DNA of 33,471 nucleotides. It comes from Holophaga sp. (GTDB taxonomy: Bacteria > Acidobacteriota > Holophagae > Holophagales > Holophagaceae). The position numbers and the translations under genes are program-made. The number at the start of each line of letters is the position of its first letter. Within the stretch, counting starts at the first letter, position 1. Shown here piece after piece: positions 1 through 8,116 of the stretch. Location of the stretch: contig JARLGP010000045.1 in assembly GCA_031292735.1 (NCBI GenBank), forward strand, positions 1 through 33,471, in the 5' to 3' direction. The notes beneath the pieces were generated by a model. That model did no database searches. It had not been told where the DNA came from and saw nothing but the letters and a program-made list of their open reading frames with translations.

Positions 1-556
1 GCGGCGCCCGGTAGCGGGCGGCGGCCAGCAGCTGCCGCGCGGCGTTGCCCAGGCTCACCGGGCGGGACCGGCGGTAGGCGGCCCATTGCGCCGGCAGCTG
101 GAGGTGGGCCTGGACCAGGCCGCTGGTGAGGCCGAGGATGCGTCTTTCCCGGGCCTCCGCGCCGCGCTCCAGCAGCAGCCTCAGCAGCTCCGGCCAGGCC
201 CGGGGGCGCAGCCGGTGGTACGCCGGGCTGAAGCGGCCGAAGCTGGTGCTGATCAGCACACACCCGGCGATCTCCCCGGGATGGGCCTGGGCCCAGGCGG
301 TGGCCACCATGGCCCCCATGGACATGGCCAGCAGGAGGTAGGGGGGCCGCAGCCCCAGCCGCAGCGCCTCCTCCCGGCAGAACGCGGCCATGGCCGGCAC
401 GCTGACCGGGCTGGCCATGGCGTTGAGCTCGCCGTTGCCCGGCAGCTCCAGCGCGCACACCCGGGCGCCGGGCAGGGCCGCCAGCAGCTGCTGGGGAAAG
501 GGGCCCCAGTGGCGCGTTTCCCGGGTGAGGCCGCGCAGCAGAAGCCAGGTGGTCAC
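1..556 (-). CDS. Alpha/beta hydrolase, truncated by the left window edge
   Basis: About 185 N-terminal residues are visible, reading leftward from a GTG at 556-554; the frame stays open to the window edge. The protein begins MTTWLLLRGLTRETRHWG, the oxyanion-hole-side start typical of alpha/beta-hydrolase-fold enzymes. It later shows LLLAMSMGAMVATAWA, where AMSMG is the nucleophile elbow (family pattern GxSxG) with the serine near residue 81, followed by HPGEIAGCVLISTSFGRF. The catalytic acid and histidine would lie beyond the edge. The GTG overlaps the TGA of the upstream M14 peptidase gene by four bases, so the two are probably translationally coupled. Substrate is unknown; esterase or peptidase-type hydrolase is the safe call. 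Confidence 0.85.
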   Translation of the reverse strand, partial: MTTWLLLRGLTRETRHWGPFPQQLLAALPGARVCALELPGNGELNAMASPVSVPAMAAFCREEALRLGLRPPYLLLAMSMGAMVATAWAQAHPGEIAGCVLISTSFGRFSPAYHRLRPRAWPELLRLLLERGAEARERRILGLTSGLVQAHLQLPAQWAAYRRSRPVSLGNAARQLLAAARYRAP

Positions 557-1584
557 GGCCGCGCCTCGGCCAACAGGTCGGGGTACCAGGTGCGCAGGGC
601 CCGTTCCCGGTGCCGTTCCCGTTCGCCTTCCGCGGGCAGCCAGGCCAGGCAACTGCAGGCGGCCCGGACGATGAAGTCCAGCAGGGGCAGGTGCCGGCGC
701 AGGACCCGCTGCTGCCGGTGCTCGATCAGGGGGTTGAAGATGCCCAGCAGGCTGAAGAACTGCCGGGGATTCTTTTTCACCCAGGCCCAGGAGCCCAGCT
801 CCAGGGTCATGGGCAGGAAGATCCGCTCCGGATTCTGCCGGGAACGCTGGTAGAGGTGGTCCCAGAGGTCGCCGTTGGCCAGGTACTGGCTGCTTTGCGG
901 CTCGAAGATGTAGCTGTAGTTGCACAGGGTTTCCTGGAGCAGGTCCTTGAGCGCGTGCATCTCCGCCAGGTGCTCGATGGGAATCCGGGTGTGGGCGTAG
1001 GGGAACCAGATCCGGTCGTTCACCCCGAAGCCCGAGTGGCAGTCCACGGTGAGGCTGAACTGCCGGGTGAGGAACTCGCTGGCCACCACCTCGCAGACCG
1101 CCTGGTTCTCCGGTTCCATGGGCCGGCCCGGCAGCCCGCGGAACCAGGGCAGGTGCGGGCTCAGCCGCTGGCCGCCCACCAGCCAGGGCACCCGCTCCGT
1201 GGAATCCACCGGCCCGTTGCGCATGAGGTCGACGCCGTTGGGGTTGGCCCGGGTGCCGCGCAGCATGCCGCCGGGATTCACCAGCGGCATGAACACCAGC
1301 CGCACCAGCTCCAGCTGGCGATGCAGGGTGGCGTCCCAGCGCAGCCGGGTGGCCAGGTTGTGCAGGTAGGCCAGCACCACTTCCGCGCCGATCAGCTCCA
1401 GGCCGTGGAAGCCGCCGAAAAAGCCCACCGCGGGAACCCGCGGATCGGGGTTGCCCAGGGTCACCACCTGGAGCGGCAGGCGCTGGCCCTGGCACGCCAC
1501 CTCGCCGAGGGTGCGGGTCTGGAAGTGGCTTCCGCCGATTTCAAGGATGTCCGCCAGTTCGTCCAGGTGCCGCAGGAGTTTCAT
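553..1584 (-). CDS. M14-family zinc carboxypeptidase-like protein
   Basis: A 343-residue protein from ATG 1584; an in-frame TTG at 1629 has no ribosome site and is less likely. Family hallmarks are visible: the zinc pair in GGFHGLELIGAE (His60, Glu63), the substrate-binding segment NPNGVDLMRNGP, the third zinc ligand in VDCHSGFG (His183) and the catalytic glutamate in TLELGSW (Glu262). In many M14 enzymes the segment before RN reads DLNRN; here the Asn is Met (DLMRN), which may mark a subfamily or altered carboxylate recognition. No signal peptide is seen, so it is probably cytoplasmic. It removes C-terminal residues from peptides, or deacylates an amide in the succinylglutamate desuccinylase-like branch. 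It is the first gene of a two-gene unit with the overlapping alpha/beta hydrolase. Confidence 0.85.
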   Translation of the reverse strand: MKLLRHLDELADILEIGGSHFQTRTLGEVACQGQRLPLQVVTLGNPDPRVPAVGFFGGFHGLELIGAEVVLAYLHNLATRLRWDATLHRQLELVRLVFMPLVNPGGMLRGTRANPNGVDLMRNGPVDSTERVPWLVGGQRLSPHLPWFRGLPGRPMEPENQAVCEVVASEFLTRQFSLTVDCHSGFGVNDRIWFPYAHTRIPIEHLAEMHALKDLLQETLCNYSYIFEPQSSQYLANGDLWDHLYQRSRQNPERIFLPMTLELGSWAWVKKNPRQFFSLLGIFNPLIEHRQQRVLRRHLPLLDFIVRAACSCLAWLPAEGERERHRERALRTWYPDLLAEARP

Positions 1585-1634
1585 GCCCCTGATTATGGGA
1601 CGGGCAAAGGCTCCCGGGAAAAAGGCCAACCAAC

Positions 1635-1671
1635 GTTACCGGATCGTCACACCCGGGCATGGTCCGGTAAC
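1635..1671. repeat. Imperfect 11-bp inverted repeat between divergent genes
   Basis: GTTACCGGATC (1635-1645) and GGTCCGGTAAC (1661-1671) are inverted copies with one mismatch, separated by 15 bases. The repeat lies 50 bases before the M14 start and before the plus-strand small ORF, so it could be a dimeric-regulator operator or a transcript hairpin. No T-run follows on either strand, which argues against an intrinsic terminator. Confidence 0.5.
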
Positions 1672-1734
1672 ACCGGGGCCCTAGTTTAAGGAGGATAAAT
1701 CATCACCATTGGTCGGGCATACCCGGGGGCAGAC

Positions 1735-1869
1735 ATGCGCAACGCGACGGCACGACCCACATACTTGTTCGGCGCGGCCATGGGCGCCGCGCTGGTCTGG
1801 GGAACCCTGGAGCTGGTGGCCCTGCAGTGGTCCCGGATGGTGGAACGGTTCGGCCGCTCCGGCCGGTAG
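1735..1869 (+). CDS. Possible 44-residue single-pass membrane protein
   Basis: The frame starts MRNATARPTYLFGAAMGAAL and ends in RFGRSGR. One hydrophobic helix (about residues 10-29) is flanked by basic ends, as in a small inner-membrane protein. A GGGGGC stretch precedes the ATG, but a far better ribosome site (AAGGAGG, 1688-1694) lies about 40 bases upstream, followed in the same frame only by ATC and ATT codons. Either the small gene starts at a non-canonical codon, giving about 11 extra residues, or the strong site is accidental. I do not recognise a family. Codon content alone cannot prove it is translated. Confidence 0.4.
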   Translation: MRNATARPTYLFGAAMGAALVWGTLELVALQWSRMVERFGRSGR

Positions 1870-2074
1870 GGCGGATTGGCGCGCCCGGCCGGGGCCCCTC
1901 CTGGCTCGATCGGCCCGAAGGGATGGCAACCCGGCTAGTTGAATTTCCCCTTGCCGCCCCTGGGGATAGGAACGATATTGCTGGTTTGAGGTTTACTGAT
2001 TAATTGTTAATTCAATAGCTCAAGATCATCCGCATTTCGAACACCCGGTGCCATCCGGGAGGATTTTCCCATCC
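1870..2074 (+). promoter_or_regulatory. Upstream region with AT-rich probable promoter
   Basis: After the small ORF the DNA turns abruptly AT-rich at about 1985-2017 (GTTTACTGATTAATTGTTAA within it), unlike its surroundings. This is the most likely promoter for the exported protein at 2075, but I cannot fix a convincing -35/-10 pair. A clear ribosome site GGGAGGA lies at 2057-2063. Confidence 0.3.
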
Positions 2075-2653
2075 ATGTCCCATCCCCGCGCGTTCCGAGC
2101 CAGGTGCCTGCTCCTGCTCTTTCTCTGCCTGGGCCTGGCGGCGGCGCCCGTCCAGGATCCCGGGGCCGCCCGCCGACTGCAGGTGTCGGTGCTGCCGGTG
2201 AGCCTTTTCTCCGACAACCGGACCGAGGCCAGGAACGCCTGCGCCCTGATCCATGAGCGGCTGCAGGAGGTGTTGTTCCAGGAGGGCGGCTACGGCATCG
2301 TGGAGCGTTCCGACCCGGCCATGCTGGGCCTGATCCTGTCGGAGCTAGGGTTCCAGAACGGCGGGCTGGTGGCGCCCCAGGAAGCCAGGCAACTGGGCAA
2401 GCTGGCCGGTATCGAAGCGTTCGTGGAGGCGCGGGGCGATCTTACGGTGGGGCTGTTTGGCACCGTGCTTTCCCTGCGGGTCCGCCTGGTCGACGTGCAG
2501 ACCTCCAAGCTGCTGGGCCTGTTCCAGGTGCGTTCCAAGGGCAGGGCCAGGCTGCATCCCGGGCGGTCCGTGGCGGATGCGGTGGCCTCGGCCATGCAGG
2601 CCCTGCTTCTGCAGTTGCGGGATTTCCGGCCCCCCTCCGCTGAATCCATGTAG
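2075..2653 (+). CDS. Exported protein with CsgG-like fold
   Basis: A 192-residue protein from ATG 2075, preceded by GGGAGGA at 11 bases. The N-terminus is a signal peptide: MSHPRAFRARC, then a leucine-rich core ending CLGLAAAP. CLGLA is not a clean lipobox. The mature part has the CsgG/LpoB-like pattern: a strand near LQVSVLPVSLF, a helix around EARNACALIHERLQEVLF, then GGYGIVERSD, a frequent FxIVERxxL-type signature, and later a helix with LGKLAGIEAFVEARGDL. In CsgG-type proteins these elements form an alpha/beta periplasmic domain used in secretion or envelope assembly. This one is short and lacks the transmembrane hairpins of the curli pore, so a pore is unlikely. It stands alone and its exact role is unknown. 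Confidence 0.65.
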   Translation: MSHPRAFRARCLLLLFLCLGLAAAPVQDPGAARRLQVSVLPVSLFSDNRTEARNACALIHERLQEVLFQEGGYGIVERSDPAMLGLILSELGFQNGGLVAPQEARQLGKLAGIEAFVEARGDLTVGLFGTVLSLRVRLVDVQTSKLLGLFQVRSKGRARLHPGRSVADAVASAMQALLLQLRDFRPPSAESM

Positions 2654-2700
2654 CCGGAGTCTGGCTTAGAGGGTGTGTGCTAATTAGGAGGCCCCGAGAT

Positions 2701-2779
2701 GCTGGGCCCGCTGCCATCACCCGAAGGGCGGTGCCCGGGTCGCTTCCCAGCGTTGCCTTATCCTCCGACGGGATGGCAA
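2701..2779 (+). other. Two consecutive potential RNA hairpins before the chemoreceptor gene
   Basis: GCTGGG (2701-2706) can pair with CCCAGC (2747-2752), enclosing a GC-rich inner helix (CACC with GGTG). The next element pairs TTGCC (2753-2757) with GGCAA (2775-2779), with ATCC/GGAT inside. They may terminate the preceding transcript or form a structured leader. They lack the conserved loops of the c-di-GMP riboswitch. Confidence 0.3.
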
Positions 2780-2921
2780 TTACGCTACCATCATTACCAA
2801 GCCCTGGAAGTCATTTGACCTCCGAGGGTGCCCCCAATTAACCGACCCTAACATTATGGGTGGTATCAATTTCGCGGGCCGGCCAGTCCCTTGGTGGAAT
2901 TTCTGCAGTTCTGGAGGCCCA

Positions 2922-4379
2922 ATGATCAAGGCTTACCAAATTCCCGTGGCCGCGAGTTTAGTCATCCTGGCGATCCTGTTGCTCATTCTTGGCAAGGCTC
3001 CCTGGCTGGCCTGGGCAGCCTTGGTCTGCTGTCTCCTGGCCTGCGGGATGCTACTGCTCCTCCGCGCCTCCGAACGAAGCGTGCCCTCGATCCTGTTCCT
3101 CCAGAGCCTGAAGGACGCTCAACGTCGGCTCGACCTCACTCGCCGGGCCAAGTTGACGGGGGATTCCTCCCTGGCTGGGGCACTCAATGGCCTGCTGAAC
3201 GACATACAGACCAAATTTCTCATCCTGAAAATTCACGATGAGCGGCTTCAGGACCGGATCAAGTCCATCTCGGGTTCAAACCAGGAGACGGACCGGGCAG
3301 CGAATGAAGTGGCGCGTGTGTCCACCGAATTGGAAAATGCCTCGGAAGCCGTCGCCAAGCTGATCAAAGAATCCCGTGAACTGGCAATGAATGTGGGAAG
3401 AGTTCTGCAGGAAGTGCGAAGCGCCAGCGAGAGACTCCAGGGAGGTCTCCAGGATGGGCTGCAGGCCGGCGAACAGAGCAACGAGGCCATGGAGGTGGTG
3501 GGCAAGATCTCCCAGCGCATCGAGGGCGTCCTGGGGGTCATGACAGAGGTCGCCCAGCAGACGAACCTGCTCTCCCTCAACGCTGCCATCGAAGCCGCCA
3601 AGGCCGGTCAGTATGGCAAGGGATTCGCGGTGGTGGCGGAGGAAGTGCGCAAATTGGCCGAGCGCAGCGGGGCCGCAGCCAAGGAGGCGGCGAATCTGAT
3701 TCAGGAGAGCAGGCAGGGGATCGAGGCGGGGCGCAGGACCGTGGGATCCACCCACCAGCAGATGACCACTGCCCGCAAGGAACTTGGGATTACCTTGGAA
3801 CTTCTGGCCTCGGCGGGAAACTCTGTCGAATCCCTCCTCGGGCGCCAGGGCGGCATCGCGTCTTCGGCCGTTCAGGTTCGGGACATGGCCACGGCCAACG
3901 CCGCAGCGAGCCACGAACTGGCCGCGACAGTCGAGGAGACGGAACGGAGCCTCGGCGCCATTCAGGAGTTTGGCCGGGAAACCTCGACCATCCTGAACGA
4001 TTTGATCCTCTTACCCCCGGGCGTGCCGCCGATGCTGTTGGTGGCCAAATCCGACCACGTGGCCTGGAGGAACAGGATCGAAGCAGCCATGCGCGGCGAA
4101 ATCACGCTCACCTCCGCCAACCTTACCGATCACAAAGGATGCCGGTTCGGCCGCTGGTACTACGACAAGGCCGAGGGTGGGCACTTCGCCCAGCACGCGG
4201 AATTCAGGACGATCGAGACTCCCCACGCCGAACTGCATGCCGCCGGGAAGACCCTGCTGGACCTTTACCAAGCGGGTCGGAAAGCCGAAGCCGAGGCTCT
4301 GTTCGTAAAAATCCAATCGTATTCGGAGCAGGTGCTGACTGGACTGGACGCCCTGATTCGCCAGACCACCCGTTCATGA
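2922..4379 (+). CDS. Methyl-accepting chemotaxis protein with C-terminal CZB zinc-binding domain
   Basis: A 485-residue chemoreceptor. ATG 2922 is chosen because GGAGG lies four bases upstream; an earlier in-frame ATG at 2856 has no ribosome site. Two adjacent hydrophobic helices (about residues 7-23 and 27-47) form a membrane hairpin with almost no periplasmic loop, so there is no external ligand domain. The signalling hairpin tip is at about 209-249 ([20 protein letters not shown]), the CheA/CheW contact site. The C-terminus is a chemoreceptor zinc-binding domain: His379 in HVAW, Cys407 in [11 protein letters not shown], and His435/His439 in PHAELH match the known three-His/one-Cys zinc site. 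Such receptors sense cytosolic cues such as zinc, pH or oxidants. No che genes are nearby. Confidence 0.92.
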   Translation: MIKAYQIPVAASLVILAILLLILGKAPWLAWAALVCCLLACGMLLLLRASERSVPSILFLQSLKDAQRRLDLTRRAKLTGDSSLAGALNGLLNDIQTKFLILKIHDERLQDRIKSISGSNQETDRAANEVARVSTELENASEAVAKLIKESRELAMNVGRVLQEVRSASERLQGGLQDGLQAGEQSNEAMEVVGKISQRIEGVLGVMTEVAQQTNLLSLNAAIEAAKAGQYGKGFAVVAEEVRKLAERSGAAAKEAANLIQESRQGIEAGRRTVGSTHQQMTTARKELGITLELLASAGNSVESLLGRQGGIASSAVQVRDMATANAAASHELAATVEETERSLGAIQEFGRETSTILNDLILLPPGVPPMLLVAKSDHVAWRNRIEAAMRGEITLTSANLTDHKGCRFGRWYYDKAEGGHFAQHAEFRTIETPHAELHAAGKTLLDLYQAGRKAEAEALFVKIQSYSEQVLTGLDALIRQTTRS

Positions 4380-4439
4380 AAGGCCAAACAGCCGGAACCT
4401 CACGGACTCAAGGCCCGAACAGCGCATCCTTCACTTCCT

Positions 4440-4458
4440 CGCCGGCGAACATCCGGCG
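4440..4458. terminator. Hairpin between convergent chemoreceptor and cupin genes
   Basis: CGCCGG (4440-4445) and CCGGCG (4453-4458) can form a six-pair stem around a seven-base loop, in the 101-base gap between the two gene ends. No T-run follows on either strand, so termination here is only plausible from position. Confidence 0.3.
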
Positions 4459-4480
4459 GGCGGAGTGCCCCACCCTCCCT

Positions 4481-4816
4481 TCATCCGATCCCCTGGGGGA
4501 TGTTGAGGGAGACCAGCAGCAGATCCTCCTGGCCGGTGTTCTCGTAGGCGTGCTGCACCCCGGCTTCGATCCGGGCCACCACTCCCGCCCGGGCCTGGCT
4601 CCTCTCCCCGGCCACCCACACCAACCCCTCGCCGCCGAAGAAATAGAACAGGTGGCCGTACGGGTCGGTGTGCATGCGGAACTTGCCGCCCGGCACCACC
4701 CGGGTGAGCACGGCCTTCAGGTCGCCCTCCCGCAGGGTCTTGCCGAACACCCCGGTGGTGATCTCGGGACGCACCGGCTTCCATTCCAGGTTGGACAGGC
4801 TGAAAACTTCATCCAT
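4481..4816 (-). CDS. Small cupin-domain protein
   Basis: A 111-residue single-domain cupin. The ATG at 4816 is preferred over the in-frame GTG at 4825 because AAGGGGGG sits eight bases before the ATG and abuts the GTG. Motif 1 is FRMHTDPYGHLFYFFGGEG; motif 2 is IEAGVQHAYENTG. The histidines suggest a metal site, though the usual motif 1 glutamate (HxHxxxxE) is not evident. It probably acts in the cytoplasm as a metal-dependent small-molecule binder or isomerase/dioxygenase, but cupins are too diverse to name a reaction. It is the last gene of the korA-korB-ferritin-like unit, 25 bases after the ferritin-like gene, so a protective or cofactor-related role for the oxidoreductase is possible. 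Confidence 0.75.
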   Translation of the reverse strand: MDEVFSLSNLEWKPVRPEITTGVFGKTLREGDLKAVLTRVVPGGKFRMHTDPYGHLFYFFGGEGLVWVAGERSQARAGVVARIEAGVQHAYENTGQEDLLLVSLNIPQGIG

Positions 4817-4841
4817 GGTTTCCACCCCCCTTCGGACCCGC

Positions 4842-5366
4842 CTACTGCGGCGCGGGCGGGTCCACGAACTCCTCGTCCGGGATCCCGCTGTCCGGCGGCA
4901 GCTTGTCCAGCTCCGCCTGCACCAGCACCTGGTGCTCGATCTCCTCGTCGCGCAGCTCCTGGAACAGGGCGCGCACGTCGGGATCCTTCAGCGTGGGCAG
5001 GGCCGCCTGGAAGAACCGGCGGGCCTTGAGCTCGGATGCCAGCGCGGCCTCCATGGCCCGGCGCGTGCTCATGAAGGCGCGCGCGGCGTCGTAGTCCGGG
5101 GCCTCCACGTCGAACAGCATGGCCGGGGTGACCACCCGGGGCGCATCCTGGAACCGCTGGACCCGCCTGGCGGTCAGCTCCCGGCCATGCTTGGCCTCGT
5201 TCCCGGCCATGTGCCGGAAGAAGCCGGCCGCCTCGGGGGTCCGGTGCTGCTCCATCTGCGCCGCGAATTCCTCGTAGCGCTCCTGGGCCTCAGCCTCGAT
5301 CAGGATGGCCAGATCGAGGGCGTCCATCAGGGACAAGGTGGTGAAGTCGATGCCACGGACAGACAT
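4842..5366 (-). CDS. Ferritin-like diiron protein, rubrerythrin related
   Basis: A 174-residue four-helix-bundle protein. Two carboxylate helix pairs carry diiron ligands: the helix near residues 23-33 (IEAEAQERYEEF) with NEAKH (Glu57, His60), and the helix with SELKARRFF (Glu112) with DEEIEH (Glu142, His145). There is no C-terminal rubredoxin CxxC domain, so it is the erythrin/rubrerythrin-core type, not classical rubrerythrin. Such proteins reduce peroxide or scavenge oxygen, or store iron, in anaerobes. It starts 12 bases after korB, with GGAGG four bases before the ATG. Co-transcription with an oxygen-sensitive ferredoxin oxidoreductase suggests it protects that enzyme; this is an inference. 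Confidence 0.85.
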   Translation of the reverse strand: MSVRGIDFTTLSLMDALDLAILIEAEAQERYEEFAAQMEQHRTPEAAGFFRHMAGNEAKHGRELTARRVQRFQDAPRVVTPAMLFDVEAPDYDAARAFMSTRRAMEAALASELKARRFFQAALPTLKDPDVRALFQELRDEEIEHQVLVQAELDKLPPDSGIPDEEFVDPPAPQ

Positions 5367-5378
5367 GGGGCCTCCGGT

Positions 5379-6257
5379 TCACTTCTTGATGAAGAGATCC
5401 AGGATACGCTCTTTGGGCAAGGCGTCCTTGGAAAGCAGCTCCTGCCGCTCCTTGACCAGGTCGCCGTAGGTGGGCGGCGGCTCGGGGTTGCGGTAGAACA
5501 CGCCCAGATAGAGCTTCTTGCCGTAGTGCTGGGCCAGGTCCATGGCCGCCAGGCGGTCCGCGGGGTTGTGGCCCATGGCTTCCAGGTTCTCGCTGACCGC
5601 CTTGAGCTCCTTGACCTGGTTCTCCGCCTCGCCGTAGGTGACGCAGGGCGACTGGATGTTCACGAAGGCGAAGCCCGGGTAGCGGATGGCCTCCTCGATG
5701 GTGGCGGCCATGCCGGCGATGTCGGTGGGCGCGGCCTGGGCCACGAAACCGGCGCCGTAGGCCAGCACGTAGAGCAGCGGGTTCACCGGCTCCTCCAGGC
5801 TTCCGTAGTGGGAGGTGCTGGTGATGCAGCCCTTGTGCGAGGTCGGCGAAAGCTGGCCCTTGGTCAAACCGTAGATCTGGTTGTCCATCACGATGTAGGC
5901 GATGTCCATGTTGCGCCGGATCATGTGGGCGATGTGCCCGCCGCCGATGGAGAAGCCGTCGCCGTCGCCGCCGGCGGCCAGCACCAGCAGGTCGGGGTTG
6001 GCCAGCTTGATGCCCTGGGCGATGGGCAGCGCCCGGCCGTGCACGCTGTTGAAGCCGTACGCGGTGGTGTAGCCGGGGATGCGGCTGGAGCAGCCGATGC
6101 CGGAAACGAAGGCGATCTCATGGGGCGGGCGGCCGATGGCCGCCAGGGCGCGGTAGATGGCCTGCACCACGGAATAGTCGCCGCATCCGGGGCACCAGAT
6201 GGGTTTGAGGTTGCTCTTGTAGTCCTTGGGTTGGTATTCGATCGTGCTCGCGCTCAT
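5379..6257 (-). CDS. korB: 2-oxoacid:ferredoxin oxidoreductase, beta subunit
   Basis: A 292-residue thiamine-diphosphate subunit. The N-terminus has IWCPGCGDYSV (Cys22, Cys25). The TPP/magnesium motif GGDGDGFSIGGGH begins near residue 96, and the Asn of IVMDNQIYGLTKGQLSPTS continues it. Length and motifs match KorB-type subunits of 2-oxoglutarate synthases, but pyruvate- or other 2-oxoacid-specific enzymes share them. It acts with the adjacent alpha subunit to decarboxylate a 2-oxoacid, forming acyl-CoA, CO2 and reduced ferredoxin, or the reverse. ATG 6257 lies eight bases after the korA stop; its ribosome site AGGAG is formed by the last korA codons. No separate ferredoxin-like delta subunit is present, as in two-subunit Kor enzymes. 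Confidence 0.92.
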   Translation of the reverse strand: MSASTIEYQPKDYKSNLKPIWCPGCGDYSVVQAIYRALAAIGRPPHEIAFVSGIGCSSRIPGYTTAYGFNSVHGRALPIAQGIKLANPDLLVLAAGGDGDGFSIGGGHIAHMIRRNMDIAYIVMDNQIYGLTKGQLSPTSHKGCITSTSHYGSLEEPVNPLLYVLAYGAGFVAQAAPTDIAGMAATIEEAIRYPGFAFVNIQSPCVTYGEAENQVKELKAVSENLEAMGHNPADRLAAMDLAQHYGKKLYLGVFYRNPEPPPTYGDLVKERQELLSKDALPKERILDLFIKK

Positions 6258-6265
6258 GGTCGACG

Positions 6266-8116
6266 TCACTCCTGTGGCTGAAGGTTGCCCTCGTGGCTGC
6301 GCTGCAGCTCCGAGAGGAGGTGGTGGAGGGCCACGACGATTTCGCCGGGCAGGAACGGATTGGCCCCGCTGCGGGCAAGGGACCTGACGCCCTTGGGCAG
6401 GTCAAGGTGCATGCGCAGCAGCTTATGGAACTGGGCCAGATGGGACTGCTCGATGATGAGGCCCTTCTGTACGGAGGCGAAGAAGTCCAGGTAGGTTCCT
6501 TCCGCCACCGGGTAAAGCAGGTAGGGCACCAGCAGCTTGACGTTGATGCCTTCTTCCTTGGCCATGGCCAGGGCTTCCCGGCACACGCCGGCCACCGAAC
6601 CCCAGGCCACGATGGCGAGGGGCGCGTCGGCATTGCCGATGACCTCGAACAGGTCCTTGCGCTTCTTCAGCGGGTCGAACTTCCTGGTGCGCTTTTCGTT
6701 CATGCGCTGGTGCACCGAACCGCTGTTGGTGGGGGCCCCGTTCTCCACGTGCTCGATCCCGGAAGCCAGGTAGGTGCCGCCCAGCAGCCCCGGATAGCTG
6801 ATGGGGCTGATGTGGTTCTCGGTATGTTTGAAGCGCTTGTAGTCGCGCAGCTCGGTGCCGGTGGGCACCAGCCGGTTGATGATCTTGAACTGGCTCACGT
6901 CGATGGGATCCAGGGTCTCCTTGCGGGAGGCGATCTCCTGGTCGGAGAGGATGATCACCGGCGACTGGTAGTACTCGGCGATGTTGAAGGCCTCGATGGT
7001 GGTGCGGAAGGTGTCGGCCACCGAGGTGGGCGCCAGCACCGGGCGGATCACGTCGCCGTGGGCGGAGAACACCGCGGCGAACAGGTCGGACTGCTCGGTC
7101 TTGGTGGGCAGGCCGGTGGAAGGGCCGCCCCGCTGCACGTCCATGATCACCAGGGGCAGCTCGGCGATGCTGGCCAGGCCCATCATCTCGCACTTGAGGG
7201 AGAACCCGGGGCCGCTGGTGGCGGACATGGCCTTCTTGCCGGCGAAGGATGCGCCCACCGCGGCGCCGATGCCGGCGATCTCATCCTCGGCCTGGAGCAC
7301 GGCGCCGCCGTACTTCCAGACGTGGTCGGTGAAGAACTGCATGATCTCGGTGGAAGGGGTGATGGGGTAGCCGCCGAAGAACTGGCAGCCGGCGAAGATC
7401 GCCCCGGCGGCGCACATCTCGTTGCCGTCGGTGATGAGCTTCACCATGCCTTTGCCGGCGGAAGGGGCGATGGCCATGCTGACCTTGAGCGGATGCTCGA
7501 TGGCGAAGGTGCGGCCGGCGTCGAAGGCGTGCTGATTGGCTTCCACCAGCTCCTCGCCCTTCTTGGCCAGCTTCTTGCGGATGCCCTTCATCACGGCCAC
7601 GGCGCCGATGCCGAACCAGCCGGCGATGAGCCCGAGCACCACGGTGTTCTTGGCCCGCTCGGTGCCGGCGGTGGCCTTGGCCATGGCGGCGATGGGCACC
7701 GCCACCACCTGCAGCGGGGTCACCCCCACCAGCGGGATCTGGTTCTCCGGGATGTTGGTGCCGGCCTCGTAGATCACCACGGTGTTGCCGCTCACCGGCA
7801 GCTCGGCGCCGAACTTGAGGAAGTCGTCCCAGTTCAGGGCCACCGCCACGTCCAGGCTTCCGCCGGGATTCAGCAGCGGGTGGGTGCTGATGCGCACCCG
7901 GCAGGAGGACTCGCCGCCGCGGATCTGCGAGCCGAAGCTCTTGGTCATGATCCCGTGGTAGCCCTCCGCGGCGGCCGCCTGCAGCAGGGAGTCTCCGGCG
8001 GATACGATGCCGTCCCCGCCGGAACCGGCCATGCCGAAGACGAGATCCCTGCGCCCGGGCCCGATCGTTCCCGGCCTGGTGCCGCTGGTAATGCCCTCTT
8101 GGTCGATTTCACTCAT
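6266..8116 (-). CDS. korA: 2-oxoacid:ferredoxin oxidoreductase, fused gamma-alpha subunit
   Basis: A 616-residue subunit. ATG 8116 has GGAGGA eight bases upstream; longer frames from 8164 lack this. Residues about 25-205 form the gamma domain, starting VFGMAGSGGDGIVSAG and containing FGSQIRGGESSCRVRIS. The alpha domain follows with GGYPITPSTEIMQFF (about 248-262), the pyrimidine-binding part of the TPP site, and TSGPGFSLKCEM. The fused layout is typical of two-subunit 2-oxoglutarate:ferredoxin oxidoreductases. It is first in an operon with korB, a ferritin-like gene and a cupin. In this window it could oxidise 2-oxoacids made by the neighbouring carboxylate pathways, but the specificity is not readable from sequence. 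Confidence 0.92.
   Translation of the reverse strand: MSEIDQEGITSGTRPGTIGPGRRDLVFGMAGSGGDGIVSAGDSLLQAAAAEGYHGIMTKSFGSQIRGGESSCRVRISTHPLLNPGGSLDVAVALNWDDFLKFGAELPVSGNTVVIYEAGTNIPENQIPLVGVTPLQVVAVPIAAMAKATAGTERAKNTVVLGLIAGWFGIGAVAVMKGIRKKLAKKGEELVEANQHAFDAGRTFAIEHPLKVSMAIAPSAGKGMVKLITDGNEMCAAGAIFAGCQFFGGYPITPSTEIMQFFTDHVWKYGGAVLQAEDEIAGIGAAVGASFAGKKAMSATSGPGFSLKCEMMGLASIAELPLVIMDVQRGGPSTGLPTKTEQSDLFAAVFSAHGDVIRPVLAPTSVADTFRTTIEAFNIAEYYQSPVIILSDQEIASRKETLDPIDVSQFKIINRLVPTGTELRDYKRFKHTENHISPISYPGLLGGTYLASGIEHVENGAPTNSGSVHQRMNEKRTRKFDPLKKRKDLFEVIGNADAPLAIVAWGSVAGVCREALAMAKEEGINVKLLVPYLLYPVAEGTYLDFFASVQKGLIIEQSHLAQFHKLLRMHLDLPKGVRSLARSGANPFLPGEIVVALHHLLSELQRSHEGNLQPQE

Noticed and set aside
2690..2800. 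c-di-GMP riboswitch before the chemoreceptor
   Set aside because: Pairing is present, but the conserved GEMM loop sequences are not seen.
4668..6281. Plus-strand 537-residue open frame over cupin, ferritin-like and korB
   Set aside because: Antisense to three genes with clear family motifs; no domain of its own.
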